Source: an uncultured Flavobacteriaceae bacterium
GTDB taxonomy: Bacteria; Bacteroidota; Bacteroidia; Flavobacteriales; Flavobacteriaceae
Assembly (NCBI GenBank): GCA_947493175.1
Contig: CANLQD010000009.1
Coordinates: 1-64,000, forward strand
DNA length: 64,000 nt
Reading direction: 5' to 3'
Positions 1 to 8,200 of this stretch are shown here, piece after piece. A model generated the notes under the pieces. That model searched no databases and was not told the origin of the DNA. It saw only the letters and a list, made by a program, of their open reading frames with translations. The translations under genes and the position numbers were made by a program. How positions within the stretch are numbered: the first letter of the stretch is position 1; each line of letters starts with the position of its first letter.

Positions 1-199
1 CGGCATCGGCATCGCCGTTCTCCGCATGGGCCTTCACCGTCCTGAAGAGTTGCTTGGCCTGTTTCTGGTCCGGGGCAAGTTCAAGGACGATGGCCTCGAC
101 CTGCGGGGAAATTTCCTTGAAATAGTCTTGCGGTGCCTGTGCCCATAGGGGAGGCAAGAAGAGGACCATCGACAATACGGATAGTACTAGTGTTCTCAT
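1..199 (-). CDS. Secreted protein of unknown function, N-terminal part only
   Basis: The reading frame opens with ATG at 197-199 on the minus strand and runs off the left edge of the window, so only about 66 residues are visible. It begins MRTLVLSVLSMVLFLPPLWA and continues AQAPQDYF, a clear Sec signal peptide with cleavage likely after an Ala near residue 20-21. The mature part (for example DYFKEISPQVEAIVLELAP) is helical and charged, with no motif I recognise. The product is therefore periplasmic or exported; the function cannot be told from this fragment. It is transcribed away from the XRE-type gene at 591, leaving an AT-rich divergent spacer between them. Confidence 0.7.
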   Translation of the reverse strand, partial: MRTLVLSVLSMVLFLPPLWAQAPQDYFKEISPQVEAIVLELAPDQKQAKQLFRTVKAHAENGDADA

Positions 200-590
200 A
201 TGTATTGGGTTTTTAAAGATTTGAACATGCTTAAGAAATACACATCAATAATATAGATTATTTTCTATACAAGCAATGATTTTGTAGACTATTTTCATTT
301 TTTTAGATTGGTTTTTACTTACAGCTATTGAAAACATTAACCGTCATAAGCATCATTCCTTATGAATACAAGTACGATTACCACAAGCAAAAAGGATATG
401 CCAATTTTACCGAAGTAATAACTTAATTAATTAATAATGAGTTAATTAAAATAATTTAAATCACAACCGACACATGGTGGTTCACATAGATGTTCTCTAA
501 GGTGATGTAGCCAAGAAAAAGGTTTGTTGTATCTTTAGTACAGATAAAGTGGATGTATCGACTAATTTCTATTATTTCGGAGGAGATGTC
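200..590. other. AT-rich intergenic spacer between divergent genes
   Basis: About 390 bases without a supported gene, clearly AT-rich. It must hold the promoters of the divergent secreted protein (minus) and the XRE-type gene (plus). A TATCTTTA box near 529-536 resembles the Bacteroidota -7 element TAnnTTTG (one mismatch), but no well-placed TTG lies upstream of it. I see no RNA gene or repeat here. Confidence 0.5.
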
Positions 591-983
591 ATGTTAAAAA
601 CTATCGACCGTTTAATGCAGTTTATCAAATACGCGGGTTTAAGTGCCCGACAGTTTGACATTTCCATTGGGGCAAGCAACGGGTATACCTTGCGAATGCA
701 AAAAAACAATGCCTCTATTGGCAGCGATGTCATTGAAACGATCGTAAAAACATACCCCCAATTGAACCTGGTTTGGTTGATTACCGGTGAAGGGGAAATG
801 TTAAAACAGGCTGAGGAGGAATTGATCCTAGATTTTGACGACCTACCCCCCTCCAAAAAGAACGAAATAGAACAACTGATCGAACAAAAGATCAAGGAAC
901 GGCAACAAGAAGAGTTGCAACGACTTTTAAAGGAGGTGACGGAGGAGATTGGGAAAATTAAACCAAATAAGAATACCGACTAG
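591..983 (+). CDS. Small helix-turn-helix (XRE/CI-like) DNA-binding protein
   Basis: A 130-residue protein. The N-terminal 70 residues carry a lambda-repressor-like fold: MLKTIDRLMQFIKYAGLSAR, then QFDISIGASNGYTLRMQKNN, then the motif LNLVWLITGEGEML that typically closes this Bacteroidota HTH family. The C-terminal half is a charged, probably coiled-coil helix rich in E, K and Q. I chose the ATG at 591 over a GTG at 549 because GGAGGAG sits just upstream and the HTH domain begins there. It is a likely transcriptional regulator; no target is visible. A shorter relative is encoded at 22072. The stop overlaps by four bases the 3' end of the convergent membrane-protein gene. Confidence 0.75.
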   Translation: MLKTIDRLMQFIKYAGLSARQFDISIGASNGYTLRMQKNNASIGSDVIETIVKTYPQLNLVWLITGEGEMLKQAEEELILDFDDLPPSKKNEIEQLIEQKIKERQQEELQRLLKEVTEEIGKIKPNKNTD

Positions 984-2185
984 TTTTCTTTTCTGACCTT
1001 TCTTTCTAATTCTTCACGCAAACTAATTAGCTTTTCAAGTTGCTCCTCGAGATTTGCTTCTGTTGTTTTGCTTTTTAAAAACTTTAGTTTTTCGCCTGTC
1101 AAAATTGGGGATAACTCATTTTCCATAGCCTCCGAAATTATTTCATCGGTTTGTTGAGACACTATTTGATATAAATCAAGTGCTTCATGCGTATACTTCA
1201 TTGTTCTACTAATTATATATAGCAAAAGAATCAAGAAAAGAAGATAAGGCAAAGAAGATAAGTACTCATAATGATCCACCGTATCGTTTTCAGGCTGAAA
1301 CGCTTGCCAAAGTTGATAAGCATAAAGTACTATAGGACTCAAAATAGAAAACTTCCACCAAAAAGGGCAGGTAACAAACCATATACAAAGCGGTATTAAC
1401 ACACATAGTTTAACACTCATATACCAAATCAAAGTATGTACGTCTGGGAAACCATAACTCTTAAGATAGAAAAGGCCCAAATCGATTTTCATTACTCCCT
1501 CCGGTATTAGTAAATAAAGAAAGTACATAATAAATATTATAACCAGTAAAAAAAACACTACCCTTTCTGTTGATTGCTTAACGACACTTCGGTGGTAAGA
1601 GGGAACACTCGCTCCATATTCACTTTCCAAAACTTTTTTTAGGTGTAGAAGTTTTTTCAACTTGTGATATGATTTTGTATCAAAAACCTCTTTAATCCAC
1701 ACTTGCCTAATCTTTTGTAAAAGTTTAGCTCTCCCCATCTTCAATTTTACAAAGGGTAGAGACCTAGATTGGAATTTATTTTCCATTTTACGACGTATTA
1801 CCATCAAAAAAGCGAGCAATCCTACAGCTATCAAAATACGCCAAAAATAGGCAAGAGGTTTTAAAAAGATGGGATCAAAAAGAGCATTTGCAAAAGGAAA
1901 AACTGCCAATAGAACAACTTCGGACCTTCGAAAACTATTATTGAAAAACCATATGGAAAATAGTACTATTGGTATTATCCTAACAAAAACCGACCAAACG
2001 AATGCGCTGTCATTATGATACTTATGGACAAAAGCGTGGCCAAATAAGTCGAATCTCAGGTTATTTGACTCATTATCAAATAAAAGATGTAGTGATAGCA
2101 CAAAGGGAATTACTACAATAATAATTGCCAACAACACATCGTGCTTATATCTTGTTTTCCATTGCTCGGACAAATCCTTCTTCAT
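980..2185 (-). CDS. Multi-pass membrane protein with an internally duplicated four-helix module
   Basis: A 401-residue integral membrane protein of unknown function. Two related modules are visible. Residues about 15-130 contain hydrophobic segments including VLLAIIIVVIPFVLSLHLLF and VFVRIIPIVLFSIWFF. Residues about 210-335 contain VVFFLLVIIFIMYFLYLLI, KLCVLIPLCIWFVTCPFWW and a YAYQLWQAF motif. A basic cytoplasmic-looking linker joins them, and the C-terminal 60 residues are a charged coiled coil (EEQLEKLISLREELERK). The protein at 4068 is a single-module relative sharing the K-IPL-WF-TC--WW--I-P--Y--QL pattern. The gene is AT-rich. Flavobacterial genomes often carry an unnamed membrane protein beside tsaE (from memory). 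No enzymatic motif is seen. Confidence 0.75.
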   Translation of the reverse strand: MKKDLSEQWKTRYKHDVLLAIIIVVIPFVLSLHLLFDNESNNLRFDLFGHAFVHKYHNDSAFVWSVFVRIIPIVLFSIWFFNNSFRRSEVVLLAVFPFANALFDPIFLKPLAYFWRILIAVGLLAFLMVIRRKMENKFQSRSLPFVKLKMGRAKLLQKIRQVWIKEVFDTKSYHKLKKLLHLKKVLESEYGASVPSYHRSVVKQSTERVVFFLLVIIFIMYFLYLLIPEGVMKIDLGLFYLKSYGFPDVHTLIWYMSVKLCVLIPLCIWFVTCPFWWKFSILSPIVLYAYQLWQAFQPENDTVDHYEYLSSLPYLLFLILLLYIISRTMKYTHEALDLYQIVSQQTDEIISEAMENELSPILTGEKLKFLKSKTTEANLEEQLEKLISLREELERKVRKEN

Positions 2186-2214
2186 TAAAACAAATAATTA
2201 AAATCCTAAACTCA

Positions 2215-2418
2215 TCAAGGAAGGCGTTTATATTCTAGTTTCACATCTTTTGATTTCGCTTTAATCTCATTTAAGATTTGCCCCCTTATCGCTAGGAGAT
2301 ATATATAATAGTCATCATTTCGAAGACCCTTATTTTCAATCTCATAAGTCTCCTTCACTCTTTTTAATTCAAAAGCAGCAACATTATTGGAACCCTTAGT
2401 CCACAAAAGCATGTACAT
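2215..2418 (-). CDS. Short hypothetical protein, uncertain
   Basis: A 67-codon frame (MYMLLWTKGSNNVAAFELKR onwards, ending LEYKRLP), ending 29 bases before the start of the 401-residue membrane protein on the same strand. An in-frame stop lies two codons upstream of the ATG, so it is not a truncated view of a longer frame. Residues 15-60 look soluble, helical and charged; no family is recognised. It could be a small real gene co-transcribed with the membrane protein, a decayed remnant, or chance. Confidence 0.3.
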   Translation of the reverse strand: MYMLLWTKGSNNVAAFELKRVKETYEIENKGLRNDDYYIYLLAIRGQILNEIKAKSKDVKLEYKRLP

Positions 2419-2477
2419 TTGTTAGCTTCGCTAAAGAAAAGAAAAATACTACGAAATAGAAGTTGAATCAAAACAAA

Positions 2478-2891
2478 ATGCAGAAAATAATCTATAACCA
2501 ATCGAAAATAGCCGCTATCGCTGCTTCGCTTTTGCAGGAGGCGTCTTCCAAAACACTGTGTTTCTACGGCGACATGGGTGCCGGTAAAACCACCTTGATC
2601 AAAGCCATGCTGCTGCAGTTGGGAGCAGAAGATGCAGGAAACAGCCCCACTTTTGGTATTGTAAATGAATACCATTTGCCCAATGGAACCGTATTGGCCT
2701 ATCATTTTGACTTTTATAGACTGCAAGATGAACTAGAGGCCTTAGACCTCGGTTTGGAAGACTATTTGAACCAAGACCAATGGCTGTTTATCGAATGGCC
2801 CGAAAAGATTCCTTCCCTACTTCCAACGGACCATACAAAGGTGTTTTTGGAAGTGATGGACGAAGAGACCCGGGCAATTTGGTGGGACTAG
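2478..2891 (+). CDS. tsaE: tRNA threonylcarbamoyladenosine biosynthesis ATPase TsaE
   Basis: A 137-residue cytoplasmic ATPase that works with TsaB and TsaD to place t6A on adenosine 37 of ANN-decoding tRNAs. The Walker A motif GDMGAGKTTL is near residue 31, followed by the family signatures SPTFGIVNEY and HFDFYRL and the FIEWPEK Walker-B-like segment. Length matches the family. I start at ATG 2478; a TTG five codons earlier is possible but adds only NQNK-type residues. In many Flavobacteriaceae tsaE lies directly before alanine dehydrogenase (from memory). Here ald begins at 13549, so the pair appears to have been split by the repeat-rich and adhesin region between them. Confidence 0.93.
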   Translation: MQKIIYNQSKIAAIAASLLQEASSKTLCFYGDMGAGKTTLIKAMLLQLGAEDAGNSPTFGIVNEYHLPNGTVLAYHFDFYRLQDELEALDLGLEDYLNQDQWLFIEWPEKIPSLLPTDHTKVFLEVMDEETRAIWWD

Positions 2892-3113
2892 GGCAGTGGG
2901 CAGTGGGCAGTAACTCTTAATGTAACTTGTATTTTCCTACTTCTAATTTCGTATTTAGCAATTTAACTCTTCGCCTGTGTTGGATTTGAACTTTTCGGGA
3001 GTTCGCAGTGGCGGTGGGCAGTTAGCAGTAGCAGTTAGCAGTAGCAGTTAGCAGTAGCAGTTAGCAGTAGCAGTTAGCAGTAGCAGTAGCAGTAGCAGTA
3101 GCAGTAGGCAGTG
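2890..3113. repeat. GCAGT minisatellite with flanking dispersed-repeat copy
   Basis: Starting at the tsaE stop codon the sequence reads gggcagtgggcagt, then a copy of a dispersed unit (TTGAACTTTTCGGGAGTT near 2985-3002), then a tandem array at 3018-3113. The array has a 13-base period GCAGTAGCAGTTA repeated four to five times, collapsing into a 6-base GCAGTA period of about six copies. Related blocks lie at 4795-5150, and an opposite-strand copy (gcccactgccactgctacc) lies at 16398-16416. Units are too short and spacerless for CRISPR. Confidence 0.8.
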
Positions 3114-3819
3114 GTCGAATGGGAAACAATGGGTATTCTATCTTGGGGGAAGTCGACAATGAAAATCAGGTGCTAAATACGAATTACTAGGTACTCAATA
3201 TGGAATACGTACTCATTACTACAAACCAGACACCAAATACCCGACACACCTGCTTTTCGCTCTGTGTATTCTATCGTTAACGGCGCTTAAAAGCGCAAGC
3301 TGCTTTCCCACAGTTATCCATGAGAAAATTTCGGTTTTAAATCTGGGACGATTTATCTATCACCAAAATTCGTTGGATTTTCAGCCTACATCCCGCTCGC
3401 AAGCTAATTTGTAGTTTGGATGATACCCTAAAGCGTACAATTTCAATCTTTTTTGTGAAAAATAGAATCTATATCAAAAAACTGGGTTTTTGTTCTAACC
3501 ATTACTAATGGATTATTGAACGCGTTCCTAACGGATCATTCTTGCTTTGTTTTATTCCGACATCTTACACTTTACACTTTATTGCAAAATAATAGCTTAA
3601 TAAAACATATTTTGTAAGTATTACATTCCAAATAAAAAAGACTAGTAAACGCTCCTCCCAAATTTTTATTGCAAAATTGTTGTTAATTCCTTCATTTTTC
3701 GATGAAGTGTCGCTTTTTTCCGTCAAAAAGCTATATTTTAACGTTTATTCGCTTGGTCAGAAGTGTATATTTCCTACTTTTACAACAACACTTTAACAAA
3801 TTTCTAACTAAAAACCCCG
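2892..3819. other. Gene-free, repeat-rich spacer
   Basis: Over 900 bases with no supported gene until the small lipoprotein at 3820. The first 230 bases are made of GCAGT-type repeats (separate entry). The rest (3120-3700) contains degenerate low-complexity sequence rich in fragments such as aaatacgaattac and actcattactac, and nothing that reads as coding on either strand. It ends with the promoter of the small lipoprotein. Confidence 0.5.
3753..3782 (+). promoter_or_regulatory. Bacteroidota-type promoter of the 49-aa lipoprotein
   Basis: TTG at 3753-3755, a 19-base spacer, then TACTTTTA at 3775-3782. This fits the Bacteroidota -33/-7 consensus TTG-N19-TAnnTTTG with one mismatch at the last base. 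A start site near 3788 would leave a leader of about 30 bases before ATG 3820, with an A-rich sequence in front of the start as is usual in this phylum. Confidence 0.65.
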
Positions 3820-3969
3820 ATGAAAATGAAAAAATTTGTATTTGGATTATTGGCATGTGTGACCCTTTTAGCTGTTTCTTGTGAGCCTAGTAATACTGCA
3901 GAAGAAGATGGGCTGTATGAGACTCAAAGTATTGACAGAACCATTGATAAGAAAAATATCCGGAGTTAA
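3820..3969 (+). CDS. Small lipoprotein, 49 residues
   Basis: Starts MKMKKFVFGLLACVTLLAVS followed by Cys21, a textbook SPII signal with lipobox LAVSC, so the mature peptide is only 29 residues, anchored to a membrane: CEPSNTAEEDGLYETQS and then IDRTIDKKNIRS. The frame is supported on both sides by a well-formed promoter at 3753-3782 and a terminator at 4003-4032, making it a self-contained transcription unit. Flavobacteria carry other tiny lipoproteins with a Y-x-x-QSID-type tail (from memory), but their role is unknown. A longer frame overlapping it in another phase (3702-3884) has no such support. Confidence 0.75.
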   Translation: MKMKKFVFGLLACVTLLAVSCEPSNTAEEDGLYETQSIDRTIDKKNIRS

Positions 3970-4002
3970 CGTCTAATATTAGTCTTTAGAACAATTCATA
4001 TT

Positions 4003-4032
4003 TAAGCAGTGCTTCAACAGTACTGCTTTTTT
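4003..4032 (+). terminator. Rho-independent terminator of the small lipoprotein
   Basis: AAGCAGT and ACTGCTT flank a short loop and are followed by a run of six T, 34 bases past the lipoprotein stop codon. Confidence 0.7.
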
Positions 4033-4067
4033 GTATAATAAAATTCGATTTTTGCAGTTACATTAAT

Positions 4068-4715
4068 ATGAACACCAAAAAAAAGATACGAAAAAAGCTA
4101 ATTATTGAGGGGCTTTTTGCCCTGATTATTGCTATATCTCCGTTGATTTTTTATGCTTACAAGTATATCCCAATAAATTCAGAAAACACTTGGAATTTTC
4201 TTGGAATTACCTTTACGAATAATGGTTATCAGGATATTACCGTTGCTTTTTATTTTTATCTTAGCAAGTTAATACCTCTTTCTTTATTAATGATATGGTT
4301 TATTACATGTAAAAGATGGTGGTATCATGCCATATTGATTCCAGTAGCGATGTATTCTTTTCAATTATACAACGTATTTAGCGAAGACGCAGAAAAAATA
4401 GATGAGAATGAGTTATTTTATCTTCTTATAGTCTGCATGGTGGTTATTCCGATAGTTTATTTTGTCCGTATTAAACTTTATGACAAATATGTTCATGGTA
4501 TTGATTTGGAGGCTATGGAGGCAGAATTAAAGTCCTTAAAAGACAAACAGGTCGCAAATACAGCAAAGGAAAAAAAATCAAACGAAGAAATTCCTTATGA
4601 CTCCAAAAAATACCATACCCTTACTGAAAAAATAGAGCATGGGCTTTCTACCCAAAACATTGAACGGCAGTTTAAAAAACTACAACACAGTATGCGGAGT
4701 TTTCTTCATCTGTAG
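4068..4715 (+). CDS. Membrane protein with single four-helix module, relative of the protein at 980-2185
   Basis: A 215-residue protein of unknown function. After a basic N-terminus (MNTKKKIRKKL) come hydrophobic segments IIEGLFALIIAISPLIFYAY, YLSKLIPLSLLMIWFITCKR, WWYHAILIPVAMYSFQLYNV and LLIVCMVVIPIVYFV, then a charged coiled-coil tail (DLEAMEAELKSLKDKQ). The segment KLIPL-MIWFITC-RWW--I-IPV-MYSFQL aligns with KLCVLIPL-IWFVTC-FWW--ILSPI-LYAYQL in the C-terminal half of the 401-residue protein, so the two genes are homologous. The gene is AT-rich. A GATTTTTG box at about 4047-4054 may be the -7 element of its promoter. It lies between two repeat blocks. Confidence 0.72.
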   Translation: MNTKKKIRKKLIIEGLFALIIAISPLIFYAYKYIPINSENTWNFLGITFTNNGYQDITVAFYFYLSKLIPLSLLMIWFITCKRWWYHAILIPVAMYSFQLYNVFSEDAEKIDENELFYLLIVCMVVIPIVYFVRIKLYDKYVHGIDLEAMEAELKSLKDKQVANTAKEKKSNEEIPYDSKKYHTLTEKIEHGLSTQNIERQFKKLQHSMRSFLHL

Positions 4716-5276
4716 CTGGTTGTTTGGCTCATCTGCTGTTTGTTACTCTTTCTTACGTTTAGGCGTTTACAGGTTTCATACTTTCACCTTTCGCCAGCGT
4801 TGGGTTTGAACTTGAACTTGACTCTTGCACTTGAACTTTTCGGGAGTTGGCAGTGGCGGTTCTCAGTGGCAGTGGGCAGTGGCAGTTGGCAGTAACTCTT
4901 AATGTAACTTGTGTTTTCGTATTTCTAATTTCATATTTCGTACTTTCACCTTTCGCCAGCGTTGGGTTTGAACTTGACTCTTGCGCTTGAACTTTTCGGG
5001 AGTTGGCAGTGGCGGTTCGCAGTTGCAGTTCTCAGTAGCAGTTCGCAGTTCGCGGTGGCTCCTAATGCAACCTGTCTCTTTTCGTATTTCGTACTTTCGC
5101 CTTTCACCCGTATTTAAACTTGGCTCTTGCGCTTGAACTTTTCAGGAAAGTATATAGTCTCTTTGTACCTGTCTCTCGCACATGCGTGAAAATGACTAAA
5201 ATACCTGTCCGTTTGCAGGAACTTACGTCCATAATAACCGCCCGAACGATATTAATGCCTTTATAACAGTATGGAA
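4716..5276. other. Gene-free stretch filled by dispersed repeats
   Basis: About 560 bases between the membrane protein and the 3' end of the giant repeat protein. Most is covered by the dispersed repeat described at 4795-5150. The remaining sequence (5150-5276) shows no gene or obvious terminator. Confidence 0.5.
4795..5150. repeat. Tandem copies of a ~160-bp dispersed repeat
   Basis: Successive copies begin GCGTTGGGTTTGAACTTG at about 4797 and 4959 (162-base period), with a degenerate third copy from about 5105 (cccgtatttaaacttggctc). Each copy runs through CTTGAACTTTTCGGGAGTT, a variable GCAGT-rich block, TAACTCTTAATGTAACTTGT and TTTCGTACTTTCACCTTTCG. A fourth copy lies at 2893-3002 directly after tsaE, and a partial trace (tgcttgaacttgtca) near 47911. 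Copies differ mainly in the number and form of GCAGT units. Confidence 0.75.
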
Positions 5277-8200
5277 TCAGAGTTTTATACGCAATTCACC
5301 ACTTGCCGTTCTGTACATATCACCGGTTGCAAGACCTAGACCAGCAGCGGCGGTATCATCGGCGGCAACGGGTAAGCCCGAAAAGTTGACATCGGCCGCA
5401 TTGATTTTTCCGGTGACGACCAGTTTACCATTGATGGTCAGCTCATCCGTGGCAAAATCCCCTTTAATCAACGGATCATCGGTGCTACTGTTATCGATAT
5501 AGAGCTGGTCGCTCCCGGTCTCGTTGTACCCTGCCCGATAGCCCAGCATCACATTGCCGCTCCCCAATACCTCGCCACCCGCAAGTACGCCAAGGGTCGT
5601 ATTCCGGTTCCCCGAGACGTTGTTGCCCAGGGCGAACTTGCCCACGGCCGTGTTCTCCCCGCCGTCGATGTTCAGGTTCAGGGCCCGGTAGCCCAATGCG
5701 GTATTCTCGGAACCTGTCTCGCTGTCCACCATGGTCCCCCGACCGATGGCCACGTTCTGCACGCCCGTGGTATTGGCGTTCAGACTGCCGCGGCCCACCG
5801 CCGTATTCTCGTCGCCCGTGGTGGTCTTGTTCATGGCGCCCGTACCCACAGCGGTATTGTTGCTGGCGGTCGTACCCAGGTTCAAGGTTCCCGCCCCTAT
5901 CGCGGTATTGTCGTTGCCCGTGGTGTTGGTATAAAGTGCGCCGGACCCCAGACCTACGTTCTGTGTTCCGCTGGTGTTGGACCGTAGCGCAAGGTGCCCG
6001 ACGGCCGTATTGTCGTTGGCGGTATTGCTCAATAGCGCCTGATACCCGATCGCCGTGTTCTCCGAACCGCCGTTGGCCGTGCCCATGGCGTAAGACCCAA
6101 GTGCGGTGTTCTCGTCGCCGCTCGCGCTAAGGGCCAAACCCTGAAAGCCCAGGGCCGTATTGTCCGACCCCGAGGTATTGGTGAACATCGCCAGCCTGCC
6201 CACGCCCAGGTTGCGGCGTACCACGGACTGATCGTCGTTCTCACCGGCCTGTTCGCCGATGTAAACGGAGTTGCTGGCATTGGTGAACTCCAGCTGCCCC
6301 TGGGTGGTGAGGCGCAAGCGCTCGGCATCGTTCGTGCGGAGCACCAGGTCCCGGGCGTCGGTAGTGCCCACGAAATCGGCGCTCGGGTCGGTGCCCGAAT
6401 TGCCCGTAAGGCTCCAAGAACTTCCCGCCGCAGCCCCTGCATCTTGCCAGGAGGCATTGCCATCGGCATCGCTGGTCAGTACTTTACCTACTGCCTGATT
6501 CCCGTCTACCAGTTTGAAATAATTCCCGGAAGTGTCTCCGGTCTGTATGGTAAGTCCGCCATTGAAGGTCAGCGCATCCGTGGCAAAATCCCCTTTGATC
6601 AAAGGGTTATCGGTACTACTGTTATCGATATAGAGCTGATCGCTCCCGGTCTCGTTGTACCCCGCCCGATAGCCCAGCATCACATTGCCGCTTCCCAATA
6701 CCTCGCCACCCGCAAGTACGCCAAGGGTCGTATTCCGGTTCCCCGAGACGTTGTTGCCCAGGGCGAACTTGCCCACGGCCGTGTTCTCCCCGCCGTCGAT
6801 GTTCAGGTTCAGGGCCCGGTAGCCCAATGCGGTATTCTCGGAACCTGTCTCGCTGTCCACCATGGTCCCCCGGCCGATGGCCACGTTCTGCACGCCCGTG
6901 GTATTGGCGTTCAGACTGCCGCGGCCCACCGCCGTATTCTCGTCGCCCGTGGTGGTCTTGTTCATGGCGCCCGTACCCACGGCGGTATTGTTGCTGGCGG
7001 TCGTACCCAGGTTCAAGGTTCCCGCCCCTATCGCGGTATTGTCGTTGCCCGTGGTGTTGGTATAAAGTGCGCCGGACCCCAGACCTACGTTCTGTGTTCC
7101 GCTGGTGTTGGACCGTAATGAAAGGTGCCCGACGGCCGTATTATCGTTGGCGGTATTGCTCAATAGCGCCTGATACCCGATCGCCGTGTTCTCCGAACCG
7201 CCGTTGGCCGTCCCCATGGCGTAAGACCCCAGTGCGGTGTTCTCGTCGCCGCTCGCGCTAAGGGCCAAACCTTGAAAGCCCAGGGCCGTATTGTCCGACC
7301 CCGAGGTATTGGTGAACATCGCCAGCCTGCCCACGCCCAGGTTGCGGCGTACCACGGACTGATCGTCGTTCTCACCGGCCTGTTCGCCGATGTAAACGGA
7401 GTTGCTGGCATTGGTGAACTCCAGCTGCCCCTGGGTGGTGAGGCGCAAGCGCTCGGCATCGTTCGTGCGGAACACCAGGTCCCGGGCGTCGGTAGTGCCC
7501 ACGAAATCGGTGCTCGGGTCAGTGCCAGAATTGCCCGTAAGGCCCCATGCATTATTCGATAGATACGGATTGATATCAATGACGGTAGCTACATTTTCCT
7601 CATTGGTATAGGTCCATGTGCCATTATTATTGTTCGCGATATTGGTGGTGGTCTGCGTATGCAAATAGGGGGTGATGTCCAAGATGCTCGATGTATTTAC
7701 TTCATTCGTGTAAGTCCAAGTACCATTACTGTTATCGGTAAGCGTGGTGGTTGTCTCCGTTAAGGAAGGCGCGTCTTCCCAGGTACCATTTCCGTCGGCA
7801 TCACTGGTAAGTATTTTGCCTACGGCTTGATTACCATCATCAATACGGATCAAGTTCAATGGTGCTCCCTGGGTTATGAAGAGATTGTCGAGATATACGG
7901 CTTGATCGGCATATTCATAGGCATCGAATCGTAAGGTATAATTTCCCATGGCTAAGGTTTCATTGACCGAGCCCGAGGTAGCCCCTGTGGGATATATCTC
8001 TACTACCGTATCTGGATTGAAAATGTCGGTCGCATCGATGATCTGTATTCTTAGATAGCCGGGTATCGTAAAATCAGTACCATCAAATAGCCAATCAAAA
8101 TTAACCGTACCACTAGGCTGTGTAATTGAAAAAGTAATGGTTCTGGAATCTACGCCCGCCGGTGAAAATTGCCCCACTTTAGCACCGAAGGGTGGCTGGT

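Noticed and set aside
3018..3113. Possible CRISPR array
   Set aside because: Repeats are 6-13 bases without unique spacers, and no cas gene is nearby.
3702..3884. 60-codon plus-strand frame upstream of and overlapping the small lipoprotein
   Set aside because: It runs across the lipoprotein promoter and start in another phase; the lipoprotein frame has a lipobox, promoter and terminator.
5696..7611. Long open frames on the plus strand across the NTAxG repeats (for example 5696-6130, 6444-7118, 6827-7261)
   Set aside because: They are antisense to a clearly coding, GC-rich, repetitive gene, occur twice because the DNA is duplicated, and encode Arg/Pro/Trp-rich sequence with no family.
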